Shown here piece by piece: positions 1 through 11,188 of a DNA stretch of 64,000 bases (the first letter of the stretch is position 1; every line of letters begins with the position of its first letter). The position numbers were made by a program, and so were the translations under genes. The stretch spans positions 3,534,001 through 3,598,000 of the forward strand of contig JARKIF010000003.1 in assembly GCA_029378245.1 (NCBI GenBank). The letters are read 5' to 3'. This DNA comes from Roridomyces roridus (Eukaryota > Basidiomycota > Agaricomycetes > Agaricales > Mycenaceae). The notes under the pieces were generated by a model that worked only from the letters and a program-made list of their open reading frames with translations, did not search any database and had not been told where the DNA came from.

Positions 1-534
1 TAACAGATCCTGCGTCGGGTCCATCGCCAGGCTCACAAATGTGCCAGGATTGAGGCCAAGAGCGTGCGTCGTAACCCGGGGATTTTCTTCTAATGTGACG
101 GTGTGGATAGACTCCGTTCCGTCCTCTTGAAGCGCGAAAACTCCATCGACCAGCCTATGTTGCATGGCAGGGTCCAATGCAGCTGGCAGGTTTACCACAG
201 TCTTTGACGTCCAGTCCAGCTTCTCCCAGGCACGAAGATGCTTCGCAAGCGCCTGCAGTTTATCCACCGTTGTCATCGAGCGCGGAAGGCCGCATACGAG
301 TCCAGCCTTCCGAAGCTGGAGTTCGTACTGCAATTCCACGCAGCCGGCGATTGTCTGGTGCCACTGACGCGAAACCTGGTCAAGTCAAAACGGGGCCGTG
401 GAGATACAATGGTGGCGCACCGCTGAACACCTGAGTATCGTCTGCCCGTCTGTGAGCAGAAGAATGCGGCATAGAACTTCCGGGGGCACGTCCGAAAATG
501 CATGGTGAGGGTAGGAAGCAAGAGAGAGCACGGA
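1..534 (-). pseudogene. F-box-like protein fragment (3' end beyond window)
   Basis: Two exons can be read on the minus strand. Positions 421 to about 520 encode an F-box-like start (SDVPPEVLCRILLL, then RCSA). A 45-nt GT-AG intron at 376-420 follows, and 1-375 continues with VSRQWHQTIAG, VELQYELQLRKAGLVCG and RAWEKLDW before running off the window. The pattern 'PPE-L--I', 'C--W' and 'ELQYELQL-KAGLV-G...W--LDW' is the one seen in the large agaricomycete F-box family, which usually acts as substrate receptors of SCF ubiquitin ligases. Oddly, the F-box frame has a stop at 535-537 and no in-frame ATG or AG acceptor between that stop and the F-box. The gene therefore looks 5'-broken, unless a frameshift or unusual start is used. 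The family assignment rests on motif resemblance only. Confidence 0.6.
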
Positions 535-537
535 TCA

Positions 538-957
538 TATTTTGAAATCGACTGATCGACAGCCGAGCCGTTGGGCGCTGGCAGAGCCAAGATCTCGTGG
601 TCGCATCCCAAATATTCTTGATGAGGCAGAGCGGAGATCTATCGAGAATTTCGACCAGCACCGGAAGTATATGCCTCAATGGCCAAAGGAGGCGGGAGTC
701 GGGACAGCAATTGGCTGCGGGCAGCGGTGTGGTGAGAACTTACAAGGAGTCGATGGCGTCAATGATTTATGTGAGAAGAAAGATTGCACGCAACACCGAG
801 CGTCTGGGAGGAGCGAGTGTGCATCCGTCGTGGTGGCTCTGGTCAAGAGCTTTGGGATCACATGACCATCTTTGATCTCACATGACTACCATCACTGCTT
901 ACTCCGCTCCACAACATTGCCCGCCTATGCTCAGCCGCCTACTGTCTCTCATCGTCG
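538..957. other. Intergenic, nothing recognised
   Basis: Short overlapping ORFs in several frames show no family resemblance and no consistent exon structure. This is probably the shared upstream region of the minus-strand F-box fragment and the plus-strand msrA gene. Confidence 0.5.
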
Positions 958-1851
958 GTGCTCCATTTGAGGCCGCTGCATACTCGACGTCCGCTCCAGC
1001 TGGTATGGAGTCCCTCTCTCTCCGCCCATGCCGGAAGCCATTCACACTTTTTGACGTCAGCAGCGGTCCGTGCGGAAGTGGCCACATTCGCCTCCGGTAC
1101 GTCGCCGTCCTCAGGAACCACCACAGCACTTATCTCCATCCATAAGGCTGTTTCTGGGGGACTCAACACAGTTGAGCCTTCGCGGATCGACGATGAATCG
1201 AAGCTGACCGAGCCGTGCCAGTCTTTCTCAAGCACTTCCCACCCACGCCGGAACCCGGCAAGGGCATCCTTCGCACGTCTGTCGGCTACACCGGTGGCAA
1301 TCCCCTCCTCAAGAACCCAAGCTATCGAAGCGTGTGCTCAGGAACTACGGACCACGCGGAGGCGGTGAGAATTGAATTCGACCCAACGGTCGTTTCCTAC
1401 GCGCAACTCGTCGGCGAGTCCAGTCTCCAGCCCTTTTAATTTGCCTACTCACTCTTTCAGTAGAGTTCTTCTATCGTTCACATGATCCTACTACCCAGAA
1501 TCGCCAGGGCGCGGACACGGGCACTCGTGCGTCTTTACTGTCTCACTGAATGATGAATTCCGACTCGATTGTACCTAGAATCCCGCTCAGCCATATTCAC
1601 AAACTCGGAGGAGCAACAACAGATTGCCCAACGCGTCACGGAAGAGGTGCAAGCCAAACACTTTACACCAAAGGCAAGTGTTTCTCGACGGGATCTTCGT
1701 CGACTGACGGCGGCGTCATCTTCAGAACCGCAAAATTGTCACCGAGATCACGCCTGCGGGGGAGTGGTGGGACGCTGAGACGTACCATCAGCTATATCTC
1801 TTCAAGAACCCGAGTGGATATCAGTGTCCTACGCATCGCCTTTGGTGGTAG
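958..1851 (+). CDS. msrA: Peptide-methionine (S)-S-oxide reductase (MsrA)
   Basis: Reduces the S epimer of methionine sulfoxide in proteins, using thioredoxin. Six exons join in frame to 212 codons: 958-1096, 1147-1170, 1222-1413, 1464-1526, 1579-1673 and 1726-1851. The family signature is clear: GCFWG with the catalytic Cys at about residue 48, then [46 protein letters not shown] and the C-terminal [10 protein letters not shown]. Two introns appear to use GC-AG borders (1414-1463 and 1674-1725; the second donor is AAG/GCAAGT). The usual GTQYRS motif reads GTQSRS, so a conserved active-site Tyr is Ser if the join at 1579 is right. Starting at ATG 958 gives about 45 residues rich in Arg and His with only one acidic residue, which could be a mitochondrial presequence. 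A shorter start through another 5' exon is possible. Confidence 0.88.
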
Positions 1852-2783
1852 CTACCGGTGTATATGAGCCTCCGATTCTCCGTTACTGTCCGTTTGGTCT
1901 CGCTTTGATCTCATCCTCCGTTTCTGCCTGCGAATATTCGCTTTCTCTGTCTCGCTCCAAGCTCAGGCTCCCGCCCGCCCTTCGAAGTCCAACGCAACAC
2001 TTAATCCGGAATCACTCCAGGGACTCGCCATCCCTCATTGCTTCTCACGTGCTTCTCGGCGACGACCCCGCGTAATCGATTTTCTACATCGAAAACTCGT
2101 GGCTCGGCAAGGCATCATCTAGAAGTTCCACAATCTCGGCTGTGCAGAAACCAACGGCCGCGGGGTAGCGGACGTGTATTGTGCCATACCGCAGAGGTGA
2201 TCTGCGGGACCTCCACGCAGCTTTACTGCCGCTTCGTGCCTGGTTACAGGCATCTCGCATCTCTGCATTTGCGTCTCTACGTATAAGAGGTAAACGCGGG
2301 ACGATCTGTGGCGTATGTGGTAGTAAGTACCCGCTCTTCATTTTCATTGACTGGCAGATGTGCTTGTGCCGCCCATCAGTAAACGTCCAGGATCTTTTTA
2401 ATTTAGCGGGCTGTGGCAGAGGTCACTCCACCAATACAAATATTCCGGCCTGCGTTGTCTATTGAATTTGATTTTAGCACCACTGGCGATCATGTCGGCC
2501 TTGATTCATCCCCGCCGTCGTTTTTTTCTCTGCCAAACTCTAGCCCGCTCCAGGACTCTTTGAAAAAACCTCGTTGCAAACTCTGCCGGTCTTTTCTTCC
2601 GATATACGTACAACGTGCGGAAATCGAACACGACTCATAGCCTCGACTGCGTGATACTGATCCCTTGGCCACGCTAACGTCGAAAAAGAACGAAGGGCGA
2701 TGCTTACCCGTGTCACACACCGGTCTTATAATACCGACGACAGCTTCGACGTCTAAGGCCCTTCCATCCCAGCTCCGCCCACT
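1852..2783. other. Intergenic region without a recognised gene
   Basis: Several 60-95 codon ORFs lie on both strands, none with a motif I recognise. The last part is the promoter side of the membrane-protein gene that starts at 2784. Confidence 0.5.
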
Positions 2784-4249
2784 ATGGACATGGTCTCCTC
2801 CTCTTCCCGGTACCGCACGCTGCTCGTTCTCGGTGGGGTCCTGTTGTTGGCTGCGCAGGTCGTCGATGCGCAGGAGCAAGTTTTCGAGTGGGGATTTACG
2901 GGGGATGTGAGTTACCCGTGCGGGATTAGTTCGCCGTCCACTAACTCTTGGTCTCCCAGGGCGCAGTATCGACCTCTTTACCGGCCTGTAGTACCTTGGC
3001 GCTCGAGGCCGACGCTAGGGCGGCCAACGGCACGCCACCGTACTACATGACGGCCTTTGCGGTCCATGGAACGCCCCTCACTTCATTCGTTGGGACGGAT
3101 GAGAACAATCTCTCTTGGACGGTCAGGCATCCCGTGGGTGAGTCATCGCTGGAATCTTCTTGTTCTGGTCGTCCAATGCATCCACGCAGGAGCCCAGCTC
3201 GTCCTCGGTGTCGTCGATTCGAAGGGCATTTCCGGCGGGATCGATTCCCCTCTCTACACGGTCGTTGGTGCGTTGTATCCATTACAGTCTCCGCGCGACT
3301 TGCTGACCGATGAGCAGAGGGTTCGTCATCGGACTGCATACCTGCGACCTCGTCGGAGTCTTCCTTTACGATTACTGCGAATGTCACGGACGAACTTTCG
3401 ACGTGCCAGCCTTGGGGCCTGACTATGCAGGGTGGTACGCCTCCGTACACGATCACCATCGCACCCATGAACGGCGCCAATGTCACGAATAGCACCCTCC
3501 GTGCGCAGTTTCTTATGATCTTGTTGCGAGATTGACATGGATTTCTTTTAGGCACCGCCGATACATGGTATACTTGGATCAATCGTGCTACCCCGGGCTC
3601 GCATCTCATAGGTGAGTATTTTCGTCCAACGTTCTCATCGGCTTCTGACGGTCGCTCTAGCCGCTGCGAGCGACTCGTACGCGCGTTTCTCGTTATCCCG
3701 TAATATACGCTGACCAAGTATTTCAGCAAAGGCCGATGGGCAACCGGCGATGCATTCGTTGTGACGAAAGGATCTCAAGATACGGACTGCGCCGGCTTGG
3801 TAACAACGAGCGGGAGCGGAAGTGCTGGCACGGCACCTACGCAACACTCCAATTCCCACAAACACATCGGAATTATCGTCGGAGCTACTCTCGGCGGCGT
3901 CCTCCTCGTCGGCGCTCTCATCTTCGCCGTCGTCTTCCGCCGCCGACTCATGCATCGTCAACGCCAAACATCCCCAGAAATTGACCCGTTTTTCAACCCA
4001 CCATCGTCCGTCATGGCGAGGAACGCTTCTTCCGCTCCATTGGTCATATCCGGCGACTCTAAAAGTCGCACCGCGACCGCAAGTACCGGGAGGAGCGAAT
4101 TCGAGGCGGGGTCATCCTCTTCTCCGTGTGGCTCCCCCATGGCCAGCCCGGGTGGTAGCACCGTCCCCCTCCCGCCGATGCACGAACAACACATCCCGAA
4201 CCTCCCACCACCTCCATATCCGAAATTCTTTGCTCACGACGCATCATAA
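2784..4249 (+). CDS. SKG6-like single-pass membrane protein
   Basis: Seven exons (2784-2906, 2960-3137, 3190-3267, 3318-3500, 3552-3611, 3661-3676, 3727-4249) join to 386 codons with every phase consistent. Residues 1 to about 27 are a signal peptide (LLVLGGVLLLAAQVVDAQ). An ectodomain of about 230 residues follows, with paired segments of the type CSTLALEADARAANGTPPYY and CQPWGLTMQGGTPPYTITIA, several N-x-S/T sites and TWINRATPG. A transmembrane helix spans about 260-284 (GIIVGATLGGVLLVGALIF) and is followed by RRR. The cytosolic tail is rich in Ser, Pro and Gly and ends in a PPPPYP motif. This layout is common in basidiomycete cell-surface proteins with an SKG6/AXL2-type transmembrane domain. 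No enzymatic function is evident. The 16-nt exon 6 is a micro-exon needed to keep the frame. Confidence 0.85.
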
Positions 4250-4580
4250 TCTTGCTCACCGCGACGACGAAGCCAACAACGACGATGAAAAGCTTAGAAT
4301 AGTTGCCAGCTAATTTGGATGGACTGGACTCTGTAATGAAGTTGCACGACGGACCGATTCGTTCGTTCTGTTTGATGCATTTTATCGCTATGTTCGACTA
4401 CTGTATTTTAGTGTACTTACAATTTTGTTTTGTTTCGCTCTGTGGAGCGCATGTTTAGAACATCTGTTGAAATACGAGGAGTTCACGCTCGGAGGCGGAG
4501 GAAGGCATGATCCGAGATCACCGATCCATCGCATCAATAGCACAAGCCATGACAAACATCGCTTCTTGCCTCTGACCACC
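4250..4580. other. Intergenic, nothing recognised
   Basis: The 3' region of the membrane-protein gene and the upstream region of the coiled-coil ORF. No repeat or RNA gene was seen. Confidence 0.4.
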
Positions 4581-5030
4581 ATGGGATCCGGCGACGACTC
4601 TCTCGACCACATCCAGCGGGCTCTCGAGCAGCGTAGAAAAGAAATCGCCCACGCCGAGGAACAAGACCGCAAGATCGCCGCGCTGCAGAAGGAATTGGAT
4701 GCAGCGAACAAAGACCGCCAGCGTCTGAGGCAGGAGGTCGTATTCTGGACTATGACAGCCTCAGAGATTGCGGTGAAGAATCCAATAATTGCCTTGAAGG
4801 AGGCTGCTCTTCACATACGAGAGCGCCAGTTTGAAAAGCAGCGCGCGGATCTACTTACTTAGTATGCTTGCGTCAGCCGATCAGCTGTCCGCTGGTCTAC
4901 GACGCGTGTCGGAGGCTCTCAACCCTGGAACCAGGTGCGTCTTGATGCCATGCGACCCCTTATTCCGTCTTATGTGCTTGAGTGGCAGCTCCGGCTCCGG
5001 GACGTGCAAGACGAGTGGCACAAACGATAA
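4581..5030 (+). CDS. Coiled-coil protein, 3' structure unresolved
   Basis: ATG 4581 opens MGSGDDSLDHIQRAL followed by a charged helical stretch (EQRRKEIAHAEEQDRKIAAL, ELDAANKDRQRLRQEV) that looks like a coiled coil. The frame meets TAG at 4860-4862, yet the same frame stays open afterwards and reads SYVLEWQLRLRDVQDEWHKR to a stop at 5028-5030. Removing a 48-nt candidate intron (donor GTTTGA near 4832, acceptor GTCAG near 4876) would delete the stop and keep the frame. Alternatively the gene carries a nonsense mutation. A later fragment near 5395-5460 (EVTVDAIKELDIWFVDRNRQ) could be a further exon. The family is not recognised. Confidence 0.4.
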
Positions 5031-5827
5031 GAATAAGAATAAGCCTAGTGGCACGCCCTCCGTGCGTTCACTCCAAGTATCTCATCCATCCTGCACATTC
5101 TCACACGGACAGACCAATCCACCCAAAAGCTCCACCGCCAACGGGAAAAATGGGCAGCAGCGAGGTGCACCCGCCCATAAAACTGGTCCAGGTCTCACTG
5201 AGGCGATACACGACCGGCTTTCGACTATCCCCATCCTTCACGACCTCACTGGGACCTCTTCAGAGCGGCAGAGCTTCACGCCAACGACGCCCGCGACATC
5301 CAGATAACTGGGAGAGGCACGGACGAGAAAGGTGCACCTCGGGTATGTCGTCTCACATATCCTCCAGTGCCGTGTAAGCTCAAGGCACGTAAAGGACTTT
5401 GAAGTCACTGTTGACGCAATCAAAGAACTCGATATCTGGTTTGTTGACCGCAACAGGCAGGATAACAGACCACGCTCAGGCTGAAGGAGGAATTCACTAC
5501 GTTCCCAAATTATCTCATACTCATCATGCTAGTATGTTCTCTCTCGTCCTGCACACTGCCAAATACTCCTCCAGTTCACACGACGGCGCTCGATCCAACG
5601 CCCAACGCGCGCCGATGAAATTACCTGCTCTATCCTTTCCCCCCGCGCACATCTCGTCTGGTCTTTGGCGCTAGCAAGATGTTTTGCGCTGATTGCCGCA
5701 CTCGACTTTGGGACTTATCTCGGCTGCAATCCTGGTAGGGATCGACCATGCGTCCAGGGCGGCGCTCGCGGGAACAATATCATCTGATTCATCATGGCCA
5801 TAAAACGCACCAGACGGACAAATTAAC
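5031..5827. other. Possible extra exons, otherwise unassigned
   Basis: Short protein-like stretches occur in changing frames, the best near 5395-5460, but I could not join them with convincing splice sites. The final part is the promoter of the NLR-like gene. Confidence 0.35.
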
Positions 5828-8800
5828 ATGCCTAGTATGCCTCCCCGACAGCCCACTACTTCAGACATCCTCACAAACCGCACAGTCGTCTCTCTGAAGG
5901 CTGTCGTCCCGCTCCTCGACGAGCTGCACGATGGATTCGGACCGCCTTTCATCCAGTCAATCTCACACACGGCGCTGGCTTTGATTACTGCTCTGCAGGT
6001 AAGTCAAAGAACCCAGGTGACCCCTGTATATTCACGCCTACTAGGCCGTGCGCAAAAACAAAGACCAGTGTCTTCAGCTGACCGAAAATATCCACGCGAT
6101 AAGCTACGCTATTGTGGATCTATACATGCACGCAGACCCACCCGGCACGCTTCCTCCGACGACCATGAGTCACGTAGCTAAATTTGCAGAGTGCGTATCT
6201 CATCCTCCCAGAATGTCTAGATTAAACTCCACTCTTTGATAGAACTATCCATAAAGTTCATGCGTTTGTGGAGGCACAAATGGATAAGGGCCGAGTCAAA
6301 CATTTCTTCCGACAAGGCGAGATGAATGCGCTTCTGAAGGGCTGCCAAGTTGGCATGCAGGATGCGTTGGATTACTTCAAGGTGCGTCGGCATTCGTGCG
6401 GATCAAAGTCATTCATTCATGGCTGATAGATGAAATCCGCGGCAAGCTTCGCACATGATATCGAGGATATGCAAAACCAGGCGGATCGCATGCATAGAGA
6501 GCTCCTCGAACTCGTTGCCACTCTTTCGGAAGCTACAATTTCGGACGGAGGCTCTTCCGTATGTCCTGGATCTCATCTGTGGCGCACGCTGACGAATTTT
6601 GTATGTAGATCTATCATAAACTGAACAACTCTCAAGCGAGGTCTTCATTTTTTATCCACCTCCGGACACAGTACTCATCTGAACGCAGTTCCAAGTCCTT
6701 CTCGATGCTACCAGCCAGACCGCAGATTTTCCTCGGCCGTGATGTCGAGTTGGCGGCCATCGTACGGCTCCTTCAGCAGGAACACGCTCGAATCGTCATC
6801 CTCGGCGCAGGTGGGATGGGCAAGACCAGTCTCGCTCGTGCCGCATTGCACGACCCCAGCTTGAGCGAAAGATTTCAGCATCACCTCTTTGTCTCTTGTG
6901 AATCGGCCAGCACCGGTATCGACATCGCTGGCATAGTCGGCGAGCATCTGGGTCTCCAGCCGGGAAAGAACCTCACGAAGCTGGTGCTGCGTACCCTCGC
7001 AGCGAGGGGCTCGTGTCTTTTGATCCTGGACAACCTCGAAACGACCTGGGAGCCACTTGAAACACGGGCTGCTGTTGAAGACTTTCTTTCACTCCTCACG
7101 GACATCCCGCATCTCGCTTTGATCGTTAGTAAACGCCGAATGATCCCGGCCTACTTTAAATACTGACCGATTTCCAGGTCACGATGCGAGGCGCTGAACG
7201 GCCCTCTGGCGTGCGCTGGAGTAGGCCGTTTCTACAACCACTGGGGCCGCTCTCTGAGGAGGCAGCGCGCACAATGTTCTTCGAAATCGCCGACGAGGAC
7301 CACCACCCGACCGAGGTGAACCAGCTCCTGCAATTTGCAGACAACATGCCTCTGGCGATCGACCTCATGGCGCATCTGGTCGCCTACGAAGGCTGCGCCG
7401 ACGTACTAGCTCGTCTCGAGACCGAGAGAACCGCCCTGTTGTCTGGGGGTCGGGATCGTCGGTCGAGCTTGGATGCATCCATCGCACTGTCCCTGTCGAG
7501 CGCTCGGGTTAAGTCGCAGCCCGGGGCGACAGACCTTTTGAGCCTTCTCGCGATTCTGCCAGATGGCCTCTCCGACGTCGAGCTCGGGCACAGTGCTCTC
7601 CCTATCGACGATATCTTCGCGTGCCGCACCGTTCTGCTCAGCACATCCCTGGTCTACTATGACACCAAGAAACGCCTGAGGTCGCTGGTACCCATTCGGG
7701 AATACATGCAGCGCTCGCATCCCACGCCGCGCCCTATAATTCGGTCCCTGCAGAAACATTTCTATACGCTTCTGGAGCTTCACCGCACCTACAAAGGCTC
7801 GCACCAGATGGCCAATCTGGTGGCAGCGATCAACTCGAACTACGGCAACGTCCATCGAATCATACAACTCGGGCTTACTCGGCAAAACCCCGACCTCGCC
7901 GAGGTTATCACATGCACACTCATCTTGAATGCGTTCAGCCGGCTGACGAGTCGCGGTTGGGACTCATTGATGGACACCGCGGAGGACCTCATTGAGGCCG
8001 ATCATGGACTCCGTATTCAATTCCTCACCGAGGTGTTCAATTCGGCTAATTCGCGACGAATCGAGGGCGCGGAGGCTTTGGTTTCTGAAGTTAAATCACA
8101 TCTCGAGTCGTTGAATGATCCATTGCTTGCAAGTGAGTGGAACTGCCATTCGTATTTGACGCTTATTGATCACCACCTAGGTCACATGTACAATGCCCTC
8201 GGAAACTACTACGAGTGGTTCACCAACAATTCTGCCTTGGGACTGCAATGCTTCGAACAATCTTTATCCCTGGCCAAAGAAGCGGGCGACCAGAATCTAC
8301 AGGGATCCATTCTCATCAACCCCGCGCTCATAACATGGACGGCAGGCGAATACGAAAAAGGCCTCGCTCTCGCCCGCGAAGCCTATTCGCTCGGCAAACT
8401 CTGCGGAAACTACTACACCCAGGCCAACGCACTCCGGGTTGCCGCCATGTCCTCGCAAGGGCTGGGGAACCTCAAGCAGAGTCTCGTGATGGTCGACACG
8501 GCTCGCGAGTATCTCAAATTCTGCGGCATGGCCAACGGTGCTCTCGATACGCAGTTGCGGCTCACCGAAGCGGAGGCGTACCTCCAAAAATCGGAATACT
8601 CCGAAGCGAGGAGGGTGCATACCGAAATCGGACTGGGCCTCTCGGAGGAGCAGGAAAGGGAGGATTATGCGTATGTGCTCATGAATCTCGCTCTGATTGA
8701 TGTGGAGATCGGCACAAGCACGGAGGATGTTGTGCCCAGACTCGAGATGGCGCTGGGGATCCTCCAGAGCGTGGGACATTTCTCCGGCTCTCATATCACC

Positions 8801-9337
8801 AACATGATCTTGGGCGACCTCCGGGTGAGAGAGGGTGACTTTGCAGCCGCGCAGAAACTTTTCGGGGCATGCTTGGCGTGGGGATGGACTTCGCATGCTG
8901 ACGTTTCTTCTTATTGCCTCGAGAGGATGGCCGATATCGGGCGCTGGCAACCCGCTGATTTCGCCTGGACATCCAGCTCCGTGTTCGTTTACCTCGCCTT
9001 CGCGAAGAAGGTCAAACAGAAGCTGGCTGTTTACAAGGCGATATGTTTCATGGGCGACGTATTCCTCGCTCTCGACGAACCAGCGACAGCTGAAAATCTA
9101 TTCAGCATTGCTCTGGAGGCCTTCACGAGCATGGATGTTCACAGGAGCAGAGGGGACTGTATGATTCGACTAGGTGATCTAGCTTGGCGACGGGGGGATA
9201 AACTCGGAGCGGCGGCTCTATGGGGAGAAGCTGGCCCGCTGTTCACGCTATGTCAGCGGATGGAGGATGTTGCCAAGATCGAGAAGCGTCTGGCGGGTTG
9301 TGAGAAGGATCAGATTGTCGGCCTCGATGTTCTTTAG
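5828..9337 (+). CDS. NB-ARC and TPR repeat protein (fungal NLR-like)
   Basis: A STAND-type NTPase of the kind linked to non-self recognition and heterokaryon incompatibility in fungi. The actual role of this copy is unknown. Eight exons (5828-5998, 6045-6190, 6243-6381, 6430-6558, 6609-6640, 6689-7124, 7178-8132, 8181-9337) sum to 3165 nt, or 1054 residues, with all phases consistent. An all-helical N-terminal part of about 210 residues contains IHKVHAFVEAQMDKGRVKHF. The NB-ARC domain follows, with P-loop ILGAGGMGKTSLARAAL at about 245-255, Walker B SCLLILDNLET at about 314-324, the sensor-like TMRGAERP at about 353, and NMPLAIDLMAHL in the GLPL position. The C-terminal half has TPR-like helical pairs, such as ALGNYYEWF and YEKGLALAREAYSLG. 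The last intron (8133-8180) is 48 nt and free of stops, so it may be retained. ATG 5837 is an alternative start. The gene looks intact, in contrast to its surroundings. Confidence 0.9.
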
Positions 9338-9945
9338 CTTCCGACCGCGTACATCCCATTCATTTCCTATGCCTCGTCCGAGGAGCCATACATACCGTGC
9401 CGAATCGCTGGCCATTATGCTTAAAGTTCCAACTGTCAACTGTCCCATAACATCCGAACCAACCGTCTGCATCTCACCCGGGGAGCCACACCGGCGGTTA
9501 CAAAGGGAAAGCTGGAGGCCTCCCCTTTGGCTGGCGTTCGGTTCATGAATGGCGACGGTCGGTATACATAGTTAGTTCGAACCTTGATGGATACTCAGGG
9601 GAGAAAAGATACGGTGAGTGGGCTTCCGGTGCTTGCCGTCCGTGTCAATAGCTGGAATTGCGGCAGAGAGGTGGGAATCTGGAAATAATCTCGTGGATCC
9701 TGGGAGAACTTTGAACTTTGAACATTGGGAGTAGCTTAATCAGGCACGCGTGGAGCAAGTGACTCTTCCCAATGGGATGTTCAATTCCTCGGCCGGTAGG
9801 AAGTTATACTCGGTGAGCCAAAGCTACCGTCCCGACTTCCATCTTGCAACCGAACACTAACACAGTGGTGATTGCACGCTCTTCAAAGTGTGATACAAAG
9901 GTGGCCTTCAATCCATCGAAAAGCCAGCACAACGCCCCGAACAGA
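9338..9945. other. Intergenic, nothing recognised
   Basis: The 3' region of the NLR-like gene and the upstream region of the hydrophobin gene. No gene-like frame was seen. Confidence 0.45.
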
Positions 9946-10134
9946 ATGCAGTTCACCGCCTTTGCATCCCTCCTCTTCGCAGTCATCTCGACGCCCCAGC
10001 CTCTGGGAGCCGTCGCCACGGCCCCTTCCACGGACGCCGCCGCAGCCTACACACCCTGCGGCCCCTTCGACACCCCTCGCTGCTGCCTGTTTTCTGTCCT
10101 GGGTGTGGCGGAATTTCCCTGCGACGAGCCGAGC

Positions 10135-10137
10135 AGA
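10135..10137. repeat. Target-site duplication AGA, left copy
   Basis: Matches AGA at 11060-11062 on the other side of the element. Removing the element and one copy restores the spacing between cysteines 4 and 5 of the hydrophobin. Confidence 0.75.
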
Positions 10138-11059
10138 CACTGCGTTTTGCGCAATCTGGATACCCGGCTGGACAGGTGGGCTTTCTGATATAGCCTACCC
10201 ATCCGATTTTCTGGCTCACCTGGCCCCGGATTCTGGCGACAGCATGGCCAGATTAAGAATCCTCCGATCCGGCAATATGTGGCCAGACAACATGGCTCAT
10301 TTGGTCAATCCCGCAGACAGCTCAAATATTTTGCAACCTATCCATGCATAGACTTACCTTCTGTCCGTGCCATGGCTCCTTAGGCCACCTCGGCTGATTC
10401 TCCTTATAAATCTGGGGCCGCAATCCTTCGGAGTTCAAGTCCTTCACCATTTTCCGCCCAACTGTCACCAATCGCGCCGAGTCTCGACGAATCCTCCAAG
10501 GTACGCTTCAATCCTGGGGAATGTCCGCCATTTTTCCTCCTGTCGCTGTGCGGCCAACATCGCCATGCTCGGAATGCGGGCACCATTGAATGCGAACTTG
10601 AGCTTGAGGCGCAAGTACTACGAGTTGGACACGAAGGAGGGCGCCCGGGTCGGTAAGCACTGTAGAATTGACTTCGTCGCGTCGACAGAATTGGTGGCTT
10701 GTATTCTGTAGAGACGTACTTAGTTTGAAGGCAATGCATTTGAATCAAGTTCTTCTATGGCATGATTTTCCGGGAGCGGCAAATTCAATCTGGTCGGCAT
10801 GCGGGGATGCACCCTACGGATATGGTGCAGATTTGCATTCTGGCACATTACCTACCCACACTGGCCATGGCTGGTTAGGCAATCTGTCCACGGGGTGGCT
10901 GAATCAAATGGCCATCGGTGGCCAGGCAAGGGACTCGCTCACCAAGTTTTCGGCCGGTCCACCCATGGATCATTGATCTGGCCATGGCTTGGGCAGAATG
11001 GATATTTCAATTATTCCATGCCCTTTCCGTAGCAGTGCCAGTTTTCCCAAAACGCAGTG
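10138..11059. mobile_element. Non-autonomous CACTA-like DNA transposon (922 bp)
   Basis: The element starts CACTGCGTTTTG and ends with the inverted form CAAAACGCAGTG. The similarity continues inward to CTGG/CCAG, giving imperfect terminal repeats of about 22 bp. It is flanked by a direct 3-bp AGA (10135-10137 and 11060-11062). CACTG ends plus a 3-bp duplication are the hallmark of CACTA/EnSpm (CMC) elements. TGGCCA occurs several times near both ends, as expected of subterminal repeats. I see no transposase. It sits inside the hydrophobin coding sequence. Confidence 0.82.
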
Positions 11060-11188
11060 AGATATCCGCCGGTAAACCCCGGTGATTTCAGGGGCATCTG
11101 CGCTGCCGACGGCGGCAAGCAGCCTGCGTGCTGCATCTTCGACGTCTCCGTCACGAGCTTTCTTTGCACCCCGCCCGGGGTCGTTTAA

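Larger units (their letters stand above)
9946..11188 (+). pseudogene. Class II-type hydrophobin gene split by a CACTA-like element
   Basis: Hydrophobins are small secre­ted amphipathic proteins that coat aerial hyphae and spores. The left part (9946-10137) encodes a signal peptide (MQFTAFASLLFAVISTP) and YTPCGPFDTPRCC, then LFSVLGVAEFPC. The right part (11063-11188) encodes GDFRGICAADG, then QPACCIFDVSVTSFLC and a stop. Ignoring the 922-bp insertion and one copy of its AGA duplication, the gene is 105 codons with eight cysteines spaced C-x7-CC-x11-C-x17-C-x9-CC-x10-C. That is the class II spacing (usually C-x9-CC-x11-C-x16-C-x8/9-CC-x10-C). Class II hydrophobins are described chiefly from ascomycetes, so a copy in a basidiomycete context is unexpected. 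As it stands the reading frame runs into the element and stops at 10186-10188. Confidence 0.8.

Noticed and set aside
10367..10711. ORFs inside the first CACTA-like element as transposase
   Set aside because: About 114 codons in each direction with no transposase motif; probably chance ORFs.
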